64,000 bases of DNA from Rhodomicrobium sp. R_RK_3. GTDB lineage: Bacteria; Pseudomonadota; Alphaproteobacteria; Rhizobiales; Rhodomicrobiaceae. The notes beneath the pieces were generated by a model. It ran no database searches, was not told the DNA's origin, and worked only from the letters and a program-made list of their open reading frames with translations. Shown piece after piece: positions 25,384 through 34,686 of this stretch. Position numbers and translations under genes: made by a program. Positions within the stretch are counted from its first letter, which is position 1. Every line of letters begins with the position of its first letter. Location of the stretch: positions 95,485-159,484 of the forward strand of contig NZ_MWLK01000013.1 of assembly GCF_002198715.1 (NCBI RefSeq), in the 5' to 3' direction.

Positions 25384-27154
25384 ACTCGGCATTATCGGGA
25401 ATTGCGGCATCGCCGCGCTGGTCGACAAGAAAGCCAATATCGTCTGGTGCTGCCTGCCCCGCTTCGACAAGGACCCCATCTTCCATTCGCTGCTCGGTAG
25501 CCCCAAACAGGCGCCCGATGCCGGCCGTTTTTCGGTGGAACTGGAGGATTTCGTTTCCAGCGAACAGAGTTACGTCCCCAACACCGCCGTCCTGAAAACC
25601 ATCCTGCACGGCGAGAGCGGTTCGGTGCAGGTGACCGATTTCGTGCCGCGCTTCCATTGGCGCGACCGCGCCTTCCGTCCGCAAATGCTCGTGCGGCGCT
25701 TGACCCCGATCAGCGGCTCGCCGCGTGTTCGAATCAGGGTGAAACCGAGATTTGAATATGGTAACGTAGACCCGAATGTGACTTTTGGCTCAAACCACGT
25801 CCGCTATGTTGGACCTGGATTTGCCATCCGCCTGACAACGGATGCGCCGATTGATTATATATTGGATGAAGTCGCATTTAATCTAGCGGAACCAGTCAAT
25901 CTCATTCTCGGGCCGGACGAAACTCTTACCGAGGGTGCGACCGAGACAGCGGTGAACTATGAAGAGCGCACTCAGCTCTATTGGAAGCAGTGGGTCCACC
26001 GCCTCGCCGTGCCGTCCGAATGGCAGGACGCCGTCATCCGCGCGGCCATCACCTTAAAACTCTGCAATTACGAACCGACCGGTGCCATCGTGGCGGCTCT
26101 GACCACCAGCATCCCTGAGGCCGCCGAGACCGAGCGGAACTGGGATTACCGTTATTGCTGGATCCGGGATGCCCTGTTCGTCGTGCGCGCGCTGAACAGC
26201 CTCTCCGCCGTGCGCACGATGGAGAATTATTTCCGCTGGATCATGAACATCGTCGCCAATGCCCGCGACAGCCATCTCCAGCCGGTCTATGGCGTCGGCC
26301 TCGAACAGGCGCTGATCGAGCGCACGATTCCCCAGCTCGGCGGCTATCGCGGCTATGGCCCGGTTCGCGTCGGCAACCAGGCCTATGAGCATTTCCAGCA
26401 CGACACTTACGGCAATCTCGTGCTCGGCGCCTCGCAGGCGTTTTTCGACAAGCGGCTGCTCGCTCCTGCCGGCATCGAGGATTTCAAGAAACTCGAATTT
26501 TGCGGCGAACAGTCCTTCGCGCTGCATGACAAGCCCGACGCCGGCATGTGGGAGCTGCGCCACCGCGCCCGCATTCATACCTCCTCCAGCGTGATGTGCT
26601 GGGCAGCCTGCGACCGGCTGGCGAAGATCGCCGCCCATCTCGGGCTGATCGACCGCCATGTGCTCTGGCGCGAGCGCGCCGATACCATCAAGGCGACCAT
26701 TCTCGACCGGGCCTGGTCGGAGAAGCGCAAGGCCTATGTCGAAAGCTTCGGCGGCGAGCATCTGGACGCCAGCGTGCTGCTGATGAGCGAGGTCGGCTTC
26801 ATCGAGCCGCACAATCCGCGCTTCATCTCGACGCTCGACCAGATGGAGAAGGTGCTCGGCCGGGGCCCGCATATGATGCGCTACGAAGCCCCGGACGATT
26901 TCGGCATGCCGAAGACGGCGTTCAATGTCTGCGCCTTCTGGCGCGTCGATGCGCTCGCCCGCGTCGGACGCCGCGAGCAGGCGCGCGAGAATTTCGAGGC
27001 GCTGCTTTCGGCGCGCAATCATCTCGGGCTGATGTCCGAGGACACAGACCCGATCACCGGGGAGGCCTGGGGGAATTTCCCGCAGACCTATTCGATGGTC
27101 GGCATCATCAACGGGGCCATGCGTTTGTCGCGGCCCTGGGAAGGGGTGGTATGA
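25370..27154 (+). CDS. glycoside hydrolase family 15 protein (trehalase/glucoamylase-like)
   Basis: The 594-residue protein starts at GTG 25370 inside the end of otsB. It has the GH15 layout: an N-terminal beta-sandwich (LGIIGNCGIAALVDKKANIVWCCLPRFD) and an (alpha/alpha)6 barrel with NWDYRYCWIRDA, GYRGYGPVRVGN and a second catalytic-acid region around GMWELR. Bacterial GH15 enzymes encoded with otsAB are proposed to be trehalases; hydrolysis of trehalose would feed the glucokinase encoded two genes downstream. A patch around 25741-25920 is unusually AT-rich though the frame is intact. Its stop overlaps the otsA start. Confidence 0.9.
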   Translation: MSTLELGIIGNCGIAALVDKKANIVWCCLPRFDKDPIFHSLLGSPKQAPDAGRFSVELEDFVSSEQSYVPNTAVLKTILHGESGSVQVTDFVPRFHWRDRAFRPQMLVRRLTPISGSPRVRIRVKPRFEYGNVDPNVTFGSNHVRYVGPGFAIRLTTDAPIDYILDEVAFNLAEPVNLILGPDETLTEGATETAVNYEERTQLYWKQWVHRLAVPSEWQDAVIRAAITLKLCNYEPTGAIVAALTTSIPEAAETERNWDYRYCWIRDALFVVRALNSLSAVRTMENYFRWIMNIVANARDSHLQPVYGVGLEQALIERTIPQLGGYRGYGPVRVGNQAYEHFQHDTYGNLVLGASQAFFDKRLLAPAGIEDFKKLEFCGEQSFALHDKPDAGMWELRHRARIHTSSSVMCWAACDRLAKIAAHLGLIDRHVLWRERADTIKATILDRAWSEKRKAYVESFGGEHLDASVLLMSEVGFIEPHNPRFISTLDQMEKVLGRGPHMMRYEAPDDFGMPKTAFNVCAFWRVDALARVGRREQARENFEALLSARNHLGLMSEDTDPITGEAWGNFPQTYSMVGIINGAMRLSRPWEGVV

Positions 27155-28539
27155 GCAGGCTGGTGGTCGTATCGAACCGTGTGGCCTATCTTGAGAAGCA
27201 GAACCAATCGGGGGGGCTTGCCGTCGCTTTGGGCGACGCCCTCCGCCAGACCGGCGGGGTCTGGTTCGGCTGGGACGGCGCCGTGGTCGACGACCGCGCG
27301 CCGCTCCCGGTCTCGATCGAACAGGCCGGCACCGTGACCATCGCCACCGTTCCGCTCACGGAAAAAGACTATCAGGAATATTATGTCGGCTTCGCCAACC
27401 AGGTGCTCTGGCCGGTCTGCCATTACCGCCTCGACCTCGTCAAATTCGAGACCGTCTATTTCGACGGCTATCGCCGCGTCAATGCCCGTTTCGCGGACGC
27501 GCTGATCGAACTCCTGCGCCCCGATGACGTCATCTGGGTGCATGACTATCACCTGATTTCGCTCGCTTCCGAACTGCGCTCGCGCGGCGCCAAGCAGCGC
27601 ATCGGCTTCTTCCTGCACATCCCCTTCCCGCCGCCCGGCGTGCTGCTCGCCGTGCCGGTGCATCAATGGCTGATCAAGTCGCTGTTCTCTTATGACGTCA
27701 TCGGCTTCCAGACCCATTCCGACGTCGTCAATTTCCAGCGCTTCGCCAGCGAGACCAGCGACGGCAAGATCCTCAGCGACGGCCGCGTCATCGCCTTCGG
27801 CCGCACCGTGATCGCCCGCGCCTTCCCGATCGGCATCGATGTCGAGGCTTTTGCCGCCATGGCGCATACCTCCGCCGCGGCCGATGCCATCGAACGGCTG
27901 AACCGGCGCAATTTGGAGCGCAAACATATTGTCGGCGTCGACCGGCTGGATTATTCCAAGGGCCTGCCGGAGCGCATGAAGGCGTTCCGCCGCCTCCTCG
28001 AACTCTATCCCGACAAGCAGAAGACCGTCACCTTGATGCAGATCGCCCCGCCGACCCGCGAGGATGTCGCCGCCTATACCGACATCCGCCAGGAGCTGGA
28101 GCAGCTTTCCGGCTCGATCAATGGCGAATACGGCGATTTCGACTGGACGCCCGTCCGGTATATCCACCGGAACCTGCCGCGCGACCAGCTCGCCGCCTTG
28201 TTCCGCGGCTCCGAGGTCGGTCTGGTGACGCCGCTGCGCGATGGCATGAACCTCGTCGCCAAGGAATATGTCGCCGCCCAGGACGAGAGCGATCCGGGCG
28301 TGCTTGTCCTGTCGAGATTTGCCGGCGCGGCTGAGGATCTAGTGGAAGCTTTGATCGTTAACCCTTACGATCTTGACGACATCGCCCATGCGCTGGAGCA
28401 GGCGCTGAACATGCCGCTCGACGAGCGGCGAGCGCGTCATCGCGCCTTGCTCGAGCGGGTGATCAAGCATGATGCCGCGCATTGGCGGGAAGACTTCCTC
28501 GCGGCCCTCGCGCCGCAATTGCAGGAGCCGGTAATATGA
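27151..28539 (+). CDS. otsA: trehalose-6-phosphate synthase
   Basis: The ATG at 27151 overlaps the GH15 stop (ATGA). The 462-residue GT20 enzyme shows the family opening RLVVVSNRVA, GGLAVALGDAL, WVHDYHLISLASELR, FFLHIPFPPPG, VDRLDYSKGLPERMKAF and RDGMNLVAKEYVAAQ. It joins UDP-glucose (or another NDP-glucose) to glucose-6-phosphate. Its product is the substrate of OtsB. The end overlaps the glk start as ATGA. Confidence 0.97.
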   Translation: MSRLVVVSNRVAYLEKQNQSGGLAVALGDALRQTGGVWFGWDGAVVDDRAPLPVSIEQAGTVTIATVPLTEKDYQEYYVGFANQVLWPVCHYRLDLVKFETVYFDGYRRVNARFADALIELLRPDDVIWVHDYHLISLASELRSRGAKQRIGFFLHIPFPPPGVLLAVPVHQWLIKSLFSYDVIGFQTHSDVVNFQRFASETSDGKILSDGRVIAFGRTVIARAFPIGIDVEAFAAMAHTSAAADAIERLNRRNLERKHIVGVDRLDYSKGLPERMKAFRRLLELYPDKQKTVTLMQIAPPTREDVAAYTDIRQELEQLSGSINGEYGDFDWTPVRYIHRNLPRDQLAALFRGSEVGLVTPLRDGMNLVAKEYVAAQDESDPGVLVLSRFAGAAEDLVEALIVNPYDLDDIAHALEQALNMPLDERRARHRALLERVIKHDAAHWREDFLAALAPQLQEPVI

Positions 28540-29489
28540 GACCCTGGCGGCTGGTTGCGGATGTGGGCGGCTCGAATGTGCGTTTCGCGCGCAGCCGGGC
28601 GCAGCACGCGCTGAGCGAGCGCCGCAGCTATCCGTTGACCGACTTCGACAGTTTCCCGGACGCGCTGGCCGCCTTTCTCGACGAGACCGGCGGGGCGGAA
28701 GGCTGTTCGGCCGCGGTCGTCGGCGTTGCCGGGCCTGTCGATGGCGACAAGGTCAAGCTCACCAACGCGCCCTGGTCGCTCGAGGCCGGCGAGATCGCCG
28801 CCATGCTGGCGGGCGCGCCGGCGCGGCTGATCAATGATTTGCAGGCGGTGGCCTTGTCCCTGCCCTATCTGGAAGCCGACGAACTCATTCCCATCGGCGA
28901 GGCCGAGCGGAAGTCCGCGCCGCGCCAGACCATGCTGGCCGTCAATGTCGGCACCGGCTTTGGCGGCGCGACCGTCATCCCGGCCGGGGCCGGCTGGGTG
29001 ACCAATCCCGGCGAGCCCGGCCATATGCGGCTCGGCGGCTGTACCGCCCTGGAGCTTGAACTCGTTCAGGATGCGGGCTGCGTCGAAGAGGTGCTGTCGG
29101 GCCGGGGCGTCGAGCCGCTTTACCGGCGGCTGGCGGCGCGCGCCGGCGTCACCGGCGAGCCCGGCGTCAGCGGCGCCAAGATTTTCGCCAGCGCCTCCGA
29201 ACACGCCGTCGCGACCGAGACTGTGCGGCAGTTCTCCGCGCTGCTGGGCCGCGTCGCGGGCGACCTGGTGCTCGCCTCGGCGGCCTGGGGCGGCGTGTAT
29301 CTCTGCGGCAGCGTCGTCAATGGCTGGGCGGCGGCGGGCGGAGGGGCTCTCTTCCGTGCGCCCTTCGAGGACAAGGGCCCGATGCGCTCGCGCATGGAAA
29401 CCGTCTATTCCGGCATCATCGCCCGCGACGACGCAGCACTGATCGGGCTGACCTACCTTCCCATCGAGGCGGGCGAAGCGGTTCTCTGA
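28536..29489 (+). CDS. glk: glucokinase
   Basis: The 317-residue ROK-unrelated bacterial glucokinase begins at the ATG overlapping the otsA stop. The phosphate-binding motif VADVGGSNVRFA is at 7-18, with VGVAGPVDGDKVKLTNAPW, LINDLQAVA and NVGTGFGGA. It phosphorylates glucose at C6. In this operon it can recapture glucose released from trehalose by the GH15 enzyme and supply glucose-6-phosphate to OtsA, closing a trehalose cycle. Confidence 0.93.
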   Translation: MRPWRLVADVGGSNVRFARSRAQHALSERRSYPLTDFDSFPDALAAFLDETGGAEGCSAAVVGVAGPVDGDKVKLTNAPWSLEAGEIAAMLAGAPARLINDLQAVALSLPYLEADELIPIGEAERKSAPRQTMLAVNVGTGFGGATVIPAGAGWVTNPGEPGHMRLGGCTALELELVQDAGCVEEVLSGRGVEPLYRRLAARAGVTGEPGVSGAKIFASASEHAVATETVRQFSALLGRVAGDLVLASAAWGGVYLCGSVVNGWAAAGGGALFRAPFEDKGPMRSRMETVYSGIIARDDAALIGLTYLPIEAGEAVL

Positions 29490-29616
29490 GGTTTGCCTTC
29501 CTGCCCTGCCCTCCCCTAAGGCCGCGTGAGCAACCTGCGCCGCGCCAAACACCCGCATCGGGCGCTTTGTGAAAGCGGATGATGCATTAGAATGGCGGGC
29601 AAAAGGGAGGACAATC

Positions 29617-30741
29617 ATGAAAATCCGCGCCGCTGTTCTGGAAGAGATGGGCCGCCAGCCGCCCTATGCGCAGTCTTTGCCGCTGACCATCGGCGAGATC
29701 GAATTGCAAGGGCCCAAATCCGGCGAGGTGCTGGTCAAGATGGCCGCCGCGGGCCTCTGCCACTCCGACCTCTCCGTCATCGACGGCAACCGGCCGCGCC
29801 CGGTGCCGATGGTGCTCGGCCATGAAGCCGCCGGCATCGTGGAAGAGGTCGGCGCGAATGTGCACGACCTGAAGCCGGGCGATCACGTCGCCCTCGTCTT
29901 CGTGCCGAGCTGCGGCCATTGCCTGCCCTGCGCCAGCGGACGTCCCGCCCTGTGCGAACCGGCCGCCGCGGCCGGCGGCGCCGGCACGCTGCTCTCGGGC
30001 GAGCGCCGCCTCAGCCGCGACGGCCACGACCTCAACCATCTGCTCGGCGTCGCCGCCTTCGCCGAATACGCCACTTGCTCACGCCGCTCGCTGGTGAAGA
30101 TCGATCCGGAATTGCCGCTCGACCACGCCGCCCTGTTCGGCTGCGCCGTGCTGACCGGCGTCGGCGCGGTGGTGAACACGGCGCGCATCGAGCCGGGCAG
30201 CACGGTCGCCGTGGTCGGCCTCGGCGGCGTCGGCCTGTCGACCATCCTCGGCGCCGTCGCCGCCGGAGCCGAGCGCATCGTCGCCGTCGATCTCGCCGAA
30301 GACAAGCTGGCGCTCGCGGCGTCCCTCGGCGCGACCGACGCCTTCGTCGCCGGCGAAGGCGCCGCGCAGGCCATCAAGGACGCAACCGGCGGCGGCGTGC
30401 ATTACGCCTTCGAGATGGCCGGCGCCGTCCCCGCCCTCGACCTCGCCTACCGCATCACCCGGCGCGGCGGCACCACCATCACCGCCGGCCTGCCCAACCC
30501 GAACGCCCTGCTGAGTCTCCCCGCCCTCAACCTGATCGCCGAGGAGCGCACGCTGAAAGGCAGCTACATGGGCAGCGCCGTCCCCAGCCGCGACATCCCG
30601 CGCTACATCGGCCTGTTCAAGCGCGGCAAGCTCCCGGTCGACCGCCTGCTGACCCGCCACATCAGGCTGGAGGACATCAACGAAGGCTTCGACCGCCTCC
30701 GCGAAGGCAGGGAGATCCGCCAGATACTAACCTTCGGATAA
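29617..30741 (+). CDS. zinc-dependent alcohol dehydrogenase (MDR family)
   Basis: I choose the ATG at 29617, eight bases after GGGAGGAC. The 374-residue enzyme has the catalytic zinc site ([20 protein letters not shown]), the structural zinc loop with four cysteines ([15 protein letters not shown]) and the NAD site [10 protein letters not shown]. It resembles class III-type/aryl alcohol dehydrogenases ([16 protein letters not shown] near the C-terminus). It likely oxidises an alcohol or reduces an aldehyde with NAD(H); the exact substrate is not readable. It is separated from the trehalose operon by 127 bases. Confidence 0.92.
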   Translation: MKIRAAVLEEMGRQPPYAQSLPLTIGEIELQGPKSGEVLVKMAAAGLCHSDLSVIDGNRPRPVPMVLGHEAAGIVEEVGANVHDLKPGDHVALVFVPSCGHCLPCASGRPALCEPAAAAGGAGTLLSGERRLSRDGHDLNHLLGVAAFAEYATCSRRSLVKIDPELPLDHAALFGCAVLTGVGAVVNTARIEPGSTVAVVGLGGVGLSTILGAVAAGAERIVAVDLAEDKLALAASLGATDAFVAGEGAAQAIKDATGGGVHYAFEMAGAVPALDLAYRITRRGGTTITAGLPNPNALLSLPALNLIAEERTLKGSYMGSAVPSRDIPRYIGLFKRGKLPVDRLLTRHIRLEDINEGFDRLREGREIRQILTFG

Positions 30742-30784
30742 GCAGAGGCGATGCGGCGGGCTCCGGTCTGATCCGGGCCCGCCT

Positions 30785-31231
30785 CTAATCGCCCCCGCCG
30801 CCACCATTGCCGCCGCCGATGTCGCCATGGCCGCCGCCATGATCCAGATCATGACGGTGCGTGGAGGAGCCGGGCGTATACCCGCCAAAATCCGAGCGCG
30901 GCGGATTTGGCGGCCGCCGCACCCGGTCGCGGCGGCTCCCAGGCGAGGCGAGTTCGACGACGATCCGCGTCGCCAGCAGCCCGATGAACAGCGCCAGCAG
31001 CGCGCCGCGCGGAACGCCTATCGCTTTGGCGATGTCGGCGGCGAACCAGGCGAGGAAGGCCGCAACCATCAGCGCCGCATAGGGCGTGCCCCGGACGAAG
31101 GGGCGCAACGCGACGGCGTAGCGGGTCAGAAGCCCTCCGGCCAGCAGCAGCAGAACGATAATCAGCAGTCCTGCGATGGCCGTGGCCGTCTCCGGGGTGA
31201 CCCCGAGCCGCGTCGCGATGGGGGCGATCAT
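30785..31231 (-). CDS. small membrane protein with His/Gly-rich tail
   Basis: I place the start at ATG 31231, eight bases after GGGGG; a GTG at 31240 is possible. The 148-residue protein has three hydrophobic helices (residues about 15-35, 48-65, 73-90) and a hydrophilic tail ending HRHDLDHGGGHGDIGGGNGG, which could bind metal. It begins 32 bases downstream of the phosphatase-family gene on the same strand. The family is not recognised. Confidence 0.6.
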   Translation of the reverse strand: MIAPIATRLGVTPETATAIAGLLIIVLLLLAGGLLTRYAVALRPFVRGTPYAALMVAAFLAWFAADIAKAIGVPRGALLALFIGLLATRIVVELASPGSRRDRVRRPPNPPRSDFGGYTPGSSTHRHDLDHGGGHGDIGGGNGGGGGD

Positions 31232-31262
31232 GCCCTGCACCCCCGCCCGCCGAGCCGGAGCA

Positions 31263-32531
31263 CTAGAGGCCGTCCAGCGCGCCGAATGCCGTGATCAGCT
31301 CACGCGCGGCGAGGCCGCCATGATGGCCGTTGAAGCGGTTCTCCATCAGCCCCGGCTCGCGCCAGCCGACGAAATGGCCGTCATGCGCCAGCACCAGCAC
31401 ATCACCGAGCCGCCGCCGCAATTCCTCCGCCACCGGCGCGGGGCCGAACAGCCCGATCTCCAGCGCCTCGTCCACGGCCATCACCGTCGCGATGCCCGCC
31501 AGTTCGCCCTTGAGCAGGGACAAGACGTCCTCGCGCCGCTCCGGCTTCAGATGCAGGAACAGGTCGCGCGGCGAGCCGTTCGGGTAGATCGTGCTGCCGG
31601 TCGGGCTGATGGCAAGGCTCTCGCCGAGGCCGGGCCAGCGCTCGTTGATATAGACGGTCTCATCGCGGCGAGCATAGACCTGATCGTGGTCGGCGGTGAA
31701 CAGGTACAGCGTGTTCGGGCTGTTGAGCTTGCTCAAGAGGGCGTCGAAAGCCGACCAGAAGGCGGCGATCTCGGCGGCGTGGTAGGACGTGCCCGGCCCG
31801 TAATGATGGGCGATGGAATCGATGCTGGCCCAGTAGAAATTGAACCACGCCTTGCCCTTGACCGCGCCGAGCGCTTCCTTGAGCTGCACCATCGCCTCGG
31901 ACAGCATCACATGCGGGACGACGTCGGACCCGGCGCAGACCATGCGGTTAAAGCTGGAATCGGCGTGGTTGCGGTGGGCGAACTGGATGGAGTGCACACC
32001 GCGCGCCGCCAGCCGCTCGTGCACCGTCTCGCGCACCGCGAGCATCGCGCCGGGGTCGTAGCCCTTCTGCAGGCAGACCTCGCGCGAGAGCTGTCCGAGC
32101 GGGCTGAAGGGCAGCGTCTGGATCACCTCGCCGAAGGCGGGGATGTAGACATTCCATTCGTAGAGCGCGTGCTGGGCGGGCAGCACGCCGAGATTCATGG
32201 TCGACACGGACGCGGCGGTGGTCGAGGGGAACAGCGCCGAGATCGGCGTCAGCACGCCCTCGTCCATGACGCGGCGGGTCGTCGCGAAGCGCCGGCCGTG
32301 ATCCTGCCAGGAGCGCCAGCCGAAAGCGTCGATGAAGAACAGCACCACCTTCTCGGGGCGCGGATAGGAGCCGCCGAAACAATCCTCCGGCAGCAGATTG
32401 CCGAGCCGCTCGCCGGTCAGCAGGTAATGAATGGTGTTCGGAATGTTGCCGAAGGAATAATCGGCATAGATGGGTTTGAGCAGCTTGTCGCCCAGCGGCT
32501 CGAACCGCGCCAGCGGCGCCTCGTTGATCAT
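31263..32531 (-). CDS. alkaline phosphatase/nucleotide pyrophosphatase superfamily protein
   Basis: A 422-residue protein of the type I phosphodiesterase/nucleotide pyrophosphatase fold. KVVLFFIDAFGW holds the first metal-binding aspartate, and FPSTTAASVSTMNLG the nucleophile threonine. FTADHDQVYARRDE and the late HDGHFVGW give further metal ligands. No signal peptide is present, so it is probably cytoplasmic. The substrate (phosphodiester, phosphonate or sulfate) cannot be decided. The small membrane protein gene follows it. Confidence 0.82.
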   Translation of the reverse strand: MINEAPLARFEPLGDKLLKPIYADYSFGNIPNTIHYLLTGERLGNLLPEDCFGGSYPRPEKVVLFFIDAFGWRSWQDHGRRFATTRRVMDEGVLTPISALFPSTTAASVSTMNLGVLPAQHALYEWNVYIPAFGEVIQTLPFSPLGQLSREVCLQKGYDPGAMLAVRETVHERLAARGVHSIQFAHRNHADSSFNRMVCAGSDVVPHVMLSEAMVQLKEALGAVKGKAWFNFYWASIDSIAHHYGPGTSYHAAEIAAFWSAFDALLSKLNSPNTLYLFTADHDQVYARRDETVYINERWPGLGESLAISPTGSTIYPNGSPRDLFLHLKPERREDVLSLLKGELAGIATVMAVDEALEIGLFGPAPVAEELRRRLGDVLVLAHDGHFVGWREPGLMENRFNGHHGGLAARELITAFGALDGL

Positions 32532-32578
32532 CGAAAATACTCCCCGCTACACATACGCTTATTGGCCGCCGGGCGCCC

Positions 32579-32830
32579 TCAGCCGCCGGGCATCAGGACC
32601 CGGCCGTCTTTGCGCTCCCGCTCGCTCAGCGTGTCGATGAGATAATTCGTCGACACATGCTCATAGATCACCCGGCCGTCATCTTCGATCCAGAGGCGCC
32701 AATATTCGTCGTGCCCCTCGTCGTCCAGCCGGTATTGATTGATCCGGATCAACGCCGCCTTGCGGGTCTCGAACTGCCCCAGCGGCTCGACCGTCCCGCT
32801 CCGATGCTCCAAAACCACCCGGTATGTCAT
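32579..32830 (-). CDS. conserved hypothetical protein, 83 residues
   Basis: I take the ATG at 32830 (MTYRVVLEHRSGTVEPLGQF). The product is a small soluble alpha-beta protein with a WRLWIEDDGRVIYEH stretch and no cysteines. There is no signal peptide. It lies between panC and the phosphatase-family gene, all on the minus strand. I do not recognise the family. The coding frame is well used over its length, which argues that it is real. Confidence 0.6.
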   Translation of the reverse strand: MTYRVVLEHRSGTVEPLGQFETRKAALIRINQYRLDDEGHDEYWRLWIEDDGRVIYEHVSTNYLIDTLSERERKDGRVLMPGG

Positions 32831-32938
32831 GCGCCCGCTTTGCCCCGTTTCCGATTCGCATTCTGCCACGGCCAAAGCATGACGTTTCGCTTTTCTGCGA
32901 AAATTTCAAGCCCGGCTGTGGATGGCGAGCGGGCGCGG

Positions 32939-33805
32939 CTAGCGGGTTTTGACGGGCGCGACCGGCAGATTGTCGATCAGCCGGACCCGGCCGAGAAAGA
33001 CCGCCCCCAGAATGCGAGCCGGAACCGTGACATGCTGGCCGACCGGCATGAGGTTGGCGGCGTCGCGCACTTCCAGATAATCCACCTTGAAGCCGGCGCC
33101 CTCCAGCCAGTCGCGGCCGAGGAAGGTCGCCTCATGCACCGGGCGCCCCTCGGAGAGGTCGGCGGCGACTTCGGCGAGCACGGCATGGAAGCGCGGCGCC
33201 AGCGCTCGGGCGGCGCCATCGAGATAGGCGTTGCGCGAGGACATGGCGAGGCCGTCCGCCTCGCGCAGCGTGGTGCCGGACAGCACCTCGATCGGCATGT
33301 CGAGATCCTTCACGAGCTGGCGGATGACGAGGAGCTGCTGATAGTCCTTCTCGCCGAAAATGGCGATGTCGGGCAGGCATTGCAGAAACAGTTTTGCGAC
33401 GACCGTCGTCACCCCGGCGAAATGGCGCGGGCGGCTCGCCCCTTCGAGCCCGGAGGTCAGGCCGATGACCTCGACGCGGGTGGAGAAATCGTCCGGGTAG
33501 ATCTGCTCGACGCCCGGCGCATAGAGCAGATCGGCCTTCGCCTCGGCCAGTTTCATCCAGTCGCCCTGCTCGTCGCGGGGATAGGCGGAGAAATCCTCGT
33601 TCGGGCCGAACTGGGTCGGATTGACGAAAATCGAAACAACGGTGCGGTTGGCGCGTTTCCTCGCCTGGTGGACGAGCGAGATGTGACCGGCATGCAGCGC
33701 GCCCATCGTCGGCACCAGAGCGACGGTATTGCCCTTGCCCCGCCAATTCCGAACCGCCGCCCGCAACTCCGGCAAGGTCCTGACGACGGGCAATTTTCCG
33801 GCCAT
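32939..33805 (-). CDS. panC: pantothenate synthetase
   Basis: The 288-residue enzyme (start 33805, MAGKLPVV) has the family blocks VPTMGALHAGHISLV (ATP-binding HxGH), SIFVNPTQFGPNEDF, FAGVTTVVAKL, IAIFGEKDYQQL and SGTTLREADGLAMSSRN. It condenses pantoate and beta-alanine with ATP to make pantothenate, the precursor of coenzyme A. panB is not in the window. Confidence 0.96.
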   Translation of the reverse strand: MAGKLPVVRTLPELRAAVRNWRGKGNTVALVPTMGALHAGHISLVHQARKRANRTVVSIFVNPTQFGPNEDFSAYPRDEQGDWMKLAEAKADLLYAPGVEQIYPDDFSTRVEVIGLTSGLEGASRPRHFAGVTTVVAKLFLQCLPDIAIFGEKDYQQLLVIRQLVKDLDMPIEVLSGTTLREADGLAMSSRNAYLDGAARALAPRFHAVLAEVAADLSEGRPVHEATFLGRDWLEGAGFKVDYLEVRDAANLMPVGQHVTVPARILGAVFLGRVRLIDNLPVAPVKTR

Positions 33806-33940
33806 CTCGCGCTCTTCCTTCCATGAACCGCGCGACCATATCAATTTGACAGAAAAACGGAAGCCTACCCTAGGCCAAGACCGAGCTTTCTTGGCCTAAA
33901 TGCGTAAGCGCTCTACAATGGCGGAGGAGAGTTCCAACCC

Positions 33941-34675
33941 ATGGCTGCCGACAGGAAGACACCTGCGCCCGCTTCGGAGACCGGCGTACCGGCCGAGCGC
34001 TCCAGCCGGAGCGATGTCGCCGATTTCATCGAGAAGATGAAGGCCGTCGCCCCGTCGGCGCCCGATGGCGACCGCGGCCGCCTGCTCTTCGCCATGGACG
34101 CCACCATGAGCCGCCAGCCGACCTGGGACATGGCGCTGAAGCTGCAGGCCGAGATGTTCCTGGAGGTCAAGGCGATCGGCGGGCTGGAGGTGCAGCTCAT
34201 CTATTTTCGCTCCTATGACGAATGCCGGGTCTCGGCCTGGGTGCGCGAGCCGGAAACGCTGGCGCGGCTGATGACCGGCATCCGGTGCCTTGGCGGCTTC
34301 ACGCAGATCCGCAAAGTCCTGCTGCACGCCCGCCGCGAGACCGAGAAGCGCAAGATCAACGCGCTGGTCTATGTTGGCGATTGCATGGAGGAGGACATCG
34401 ATCATCTGGCCGCCCTTGCCGGCGAGCTCGGCATTCTCGGCGTTCCCGCCTTCCTGTTCCAGGAGGGCGACGATGCCAAGGCCGAGGCCGCCTTCAGGGA
34501 GATTGCAAGATTGACCAAAGGGGCCTATTGCCGGTTCGACGCGGGGTCGGCCCAGCAATTGCGCGAGTTGTTGCGCGCGGTCGCCGCCTATGCCGCGGGT
34601 GGGCGCAAGGCGCTCGAAGATTTCAGCAGGACCGGCGGGCGGGGCCGGTTGCTGCTCGAGCAACTCAAACGCTAA
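33941..34675 (+). CDS. VWA-like protein paired with a J-domain protein
   Basis: The 244-residue protein has no signal peptide. Its core resembles a von Willebrand A fold with a modified metal site: RLLFAMDATMSRQPTWD, then LEVQLIYFRSYDEC, and NALVYVGDCMEEDIDHL. The C-terminal helix region is basic. It is followed 11 bases later by a J-domain membrane protein, and in alphaproteobacteria I recall such VWA/J-domain pairs as common. Together they may form a chaperone-linked membrane assembly; no biochemical role is known to me. Confidence 0.65.
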   Translation: MAADRKTPAPASETGVPAERSSRSDVADFIEKMKAVAPSAPDGDRGRLLFAMDATMSRQPTWDMALKLQAEMFLEVKAIGGLEVQLIYFRSYDECRVSAWVREPETLARLMTGIRCLGGFTQIRKVLLHARRETEKRKINALVYVGDCMEEDIDHLAALAGELGILGVPAFLFQEGDDAKAEAAFREIARLTKGAYCRFDAGSAQQLRELLRAVAAYAAGGRKALEDFSRTGGRGRLLLEQLKR

Positions 34676-34686
34676 GCGCCAAGGCG

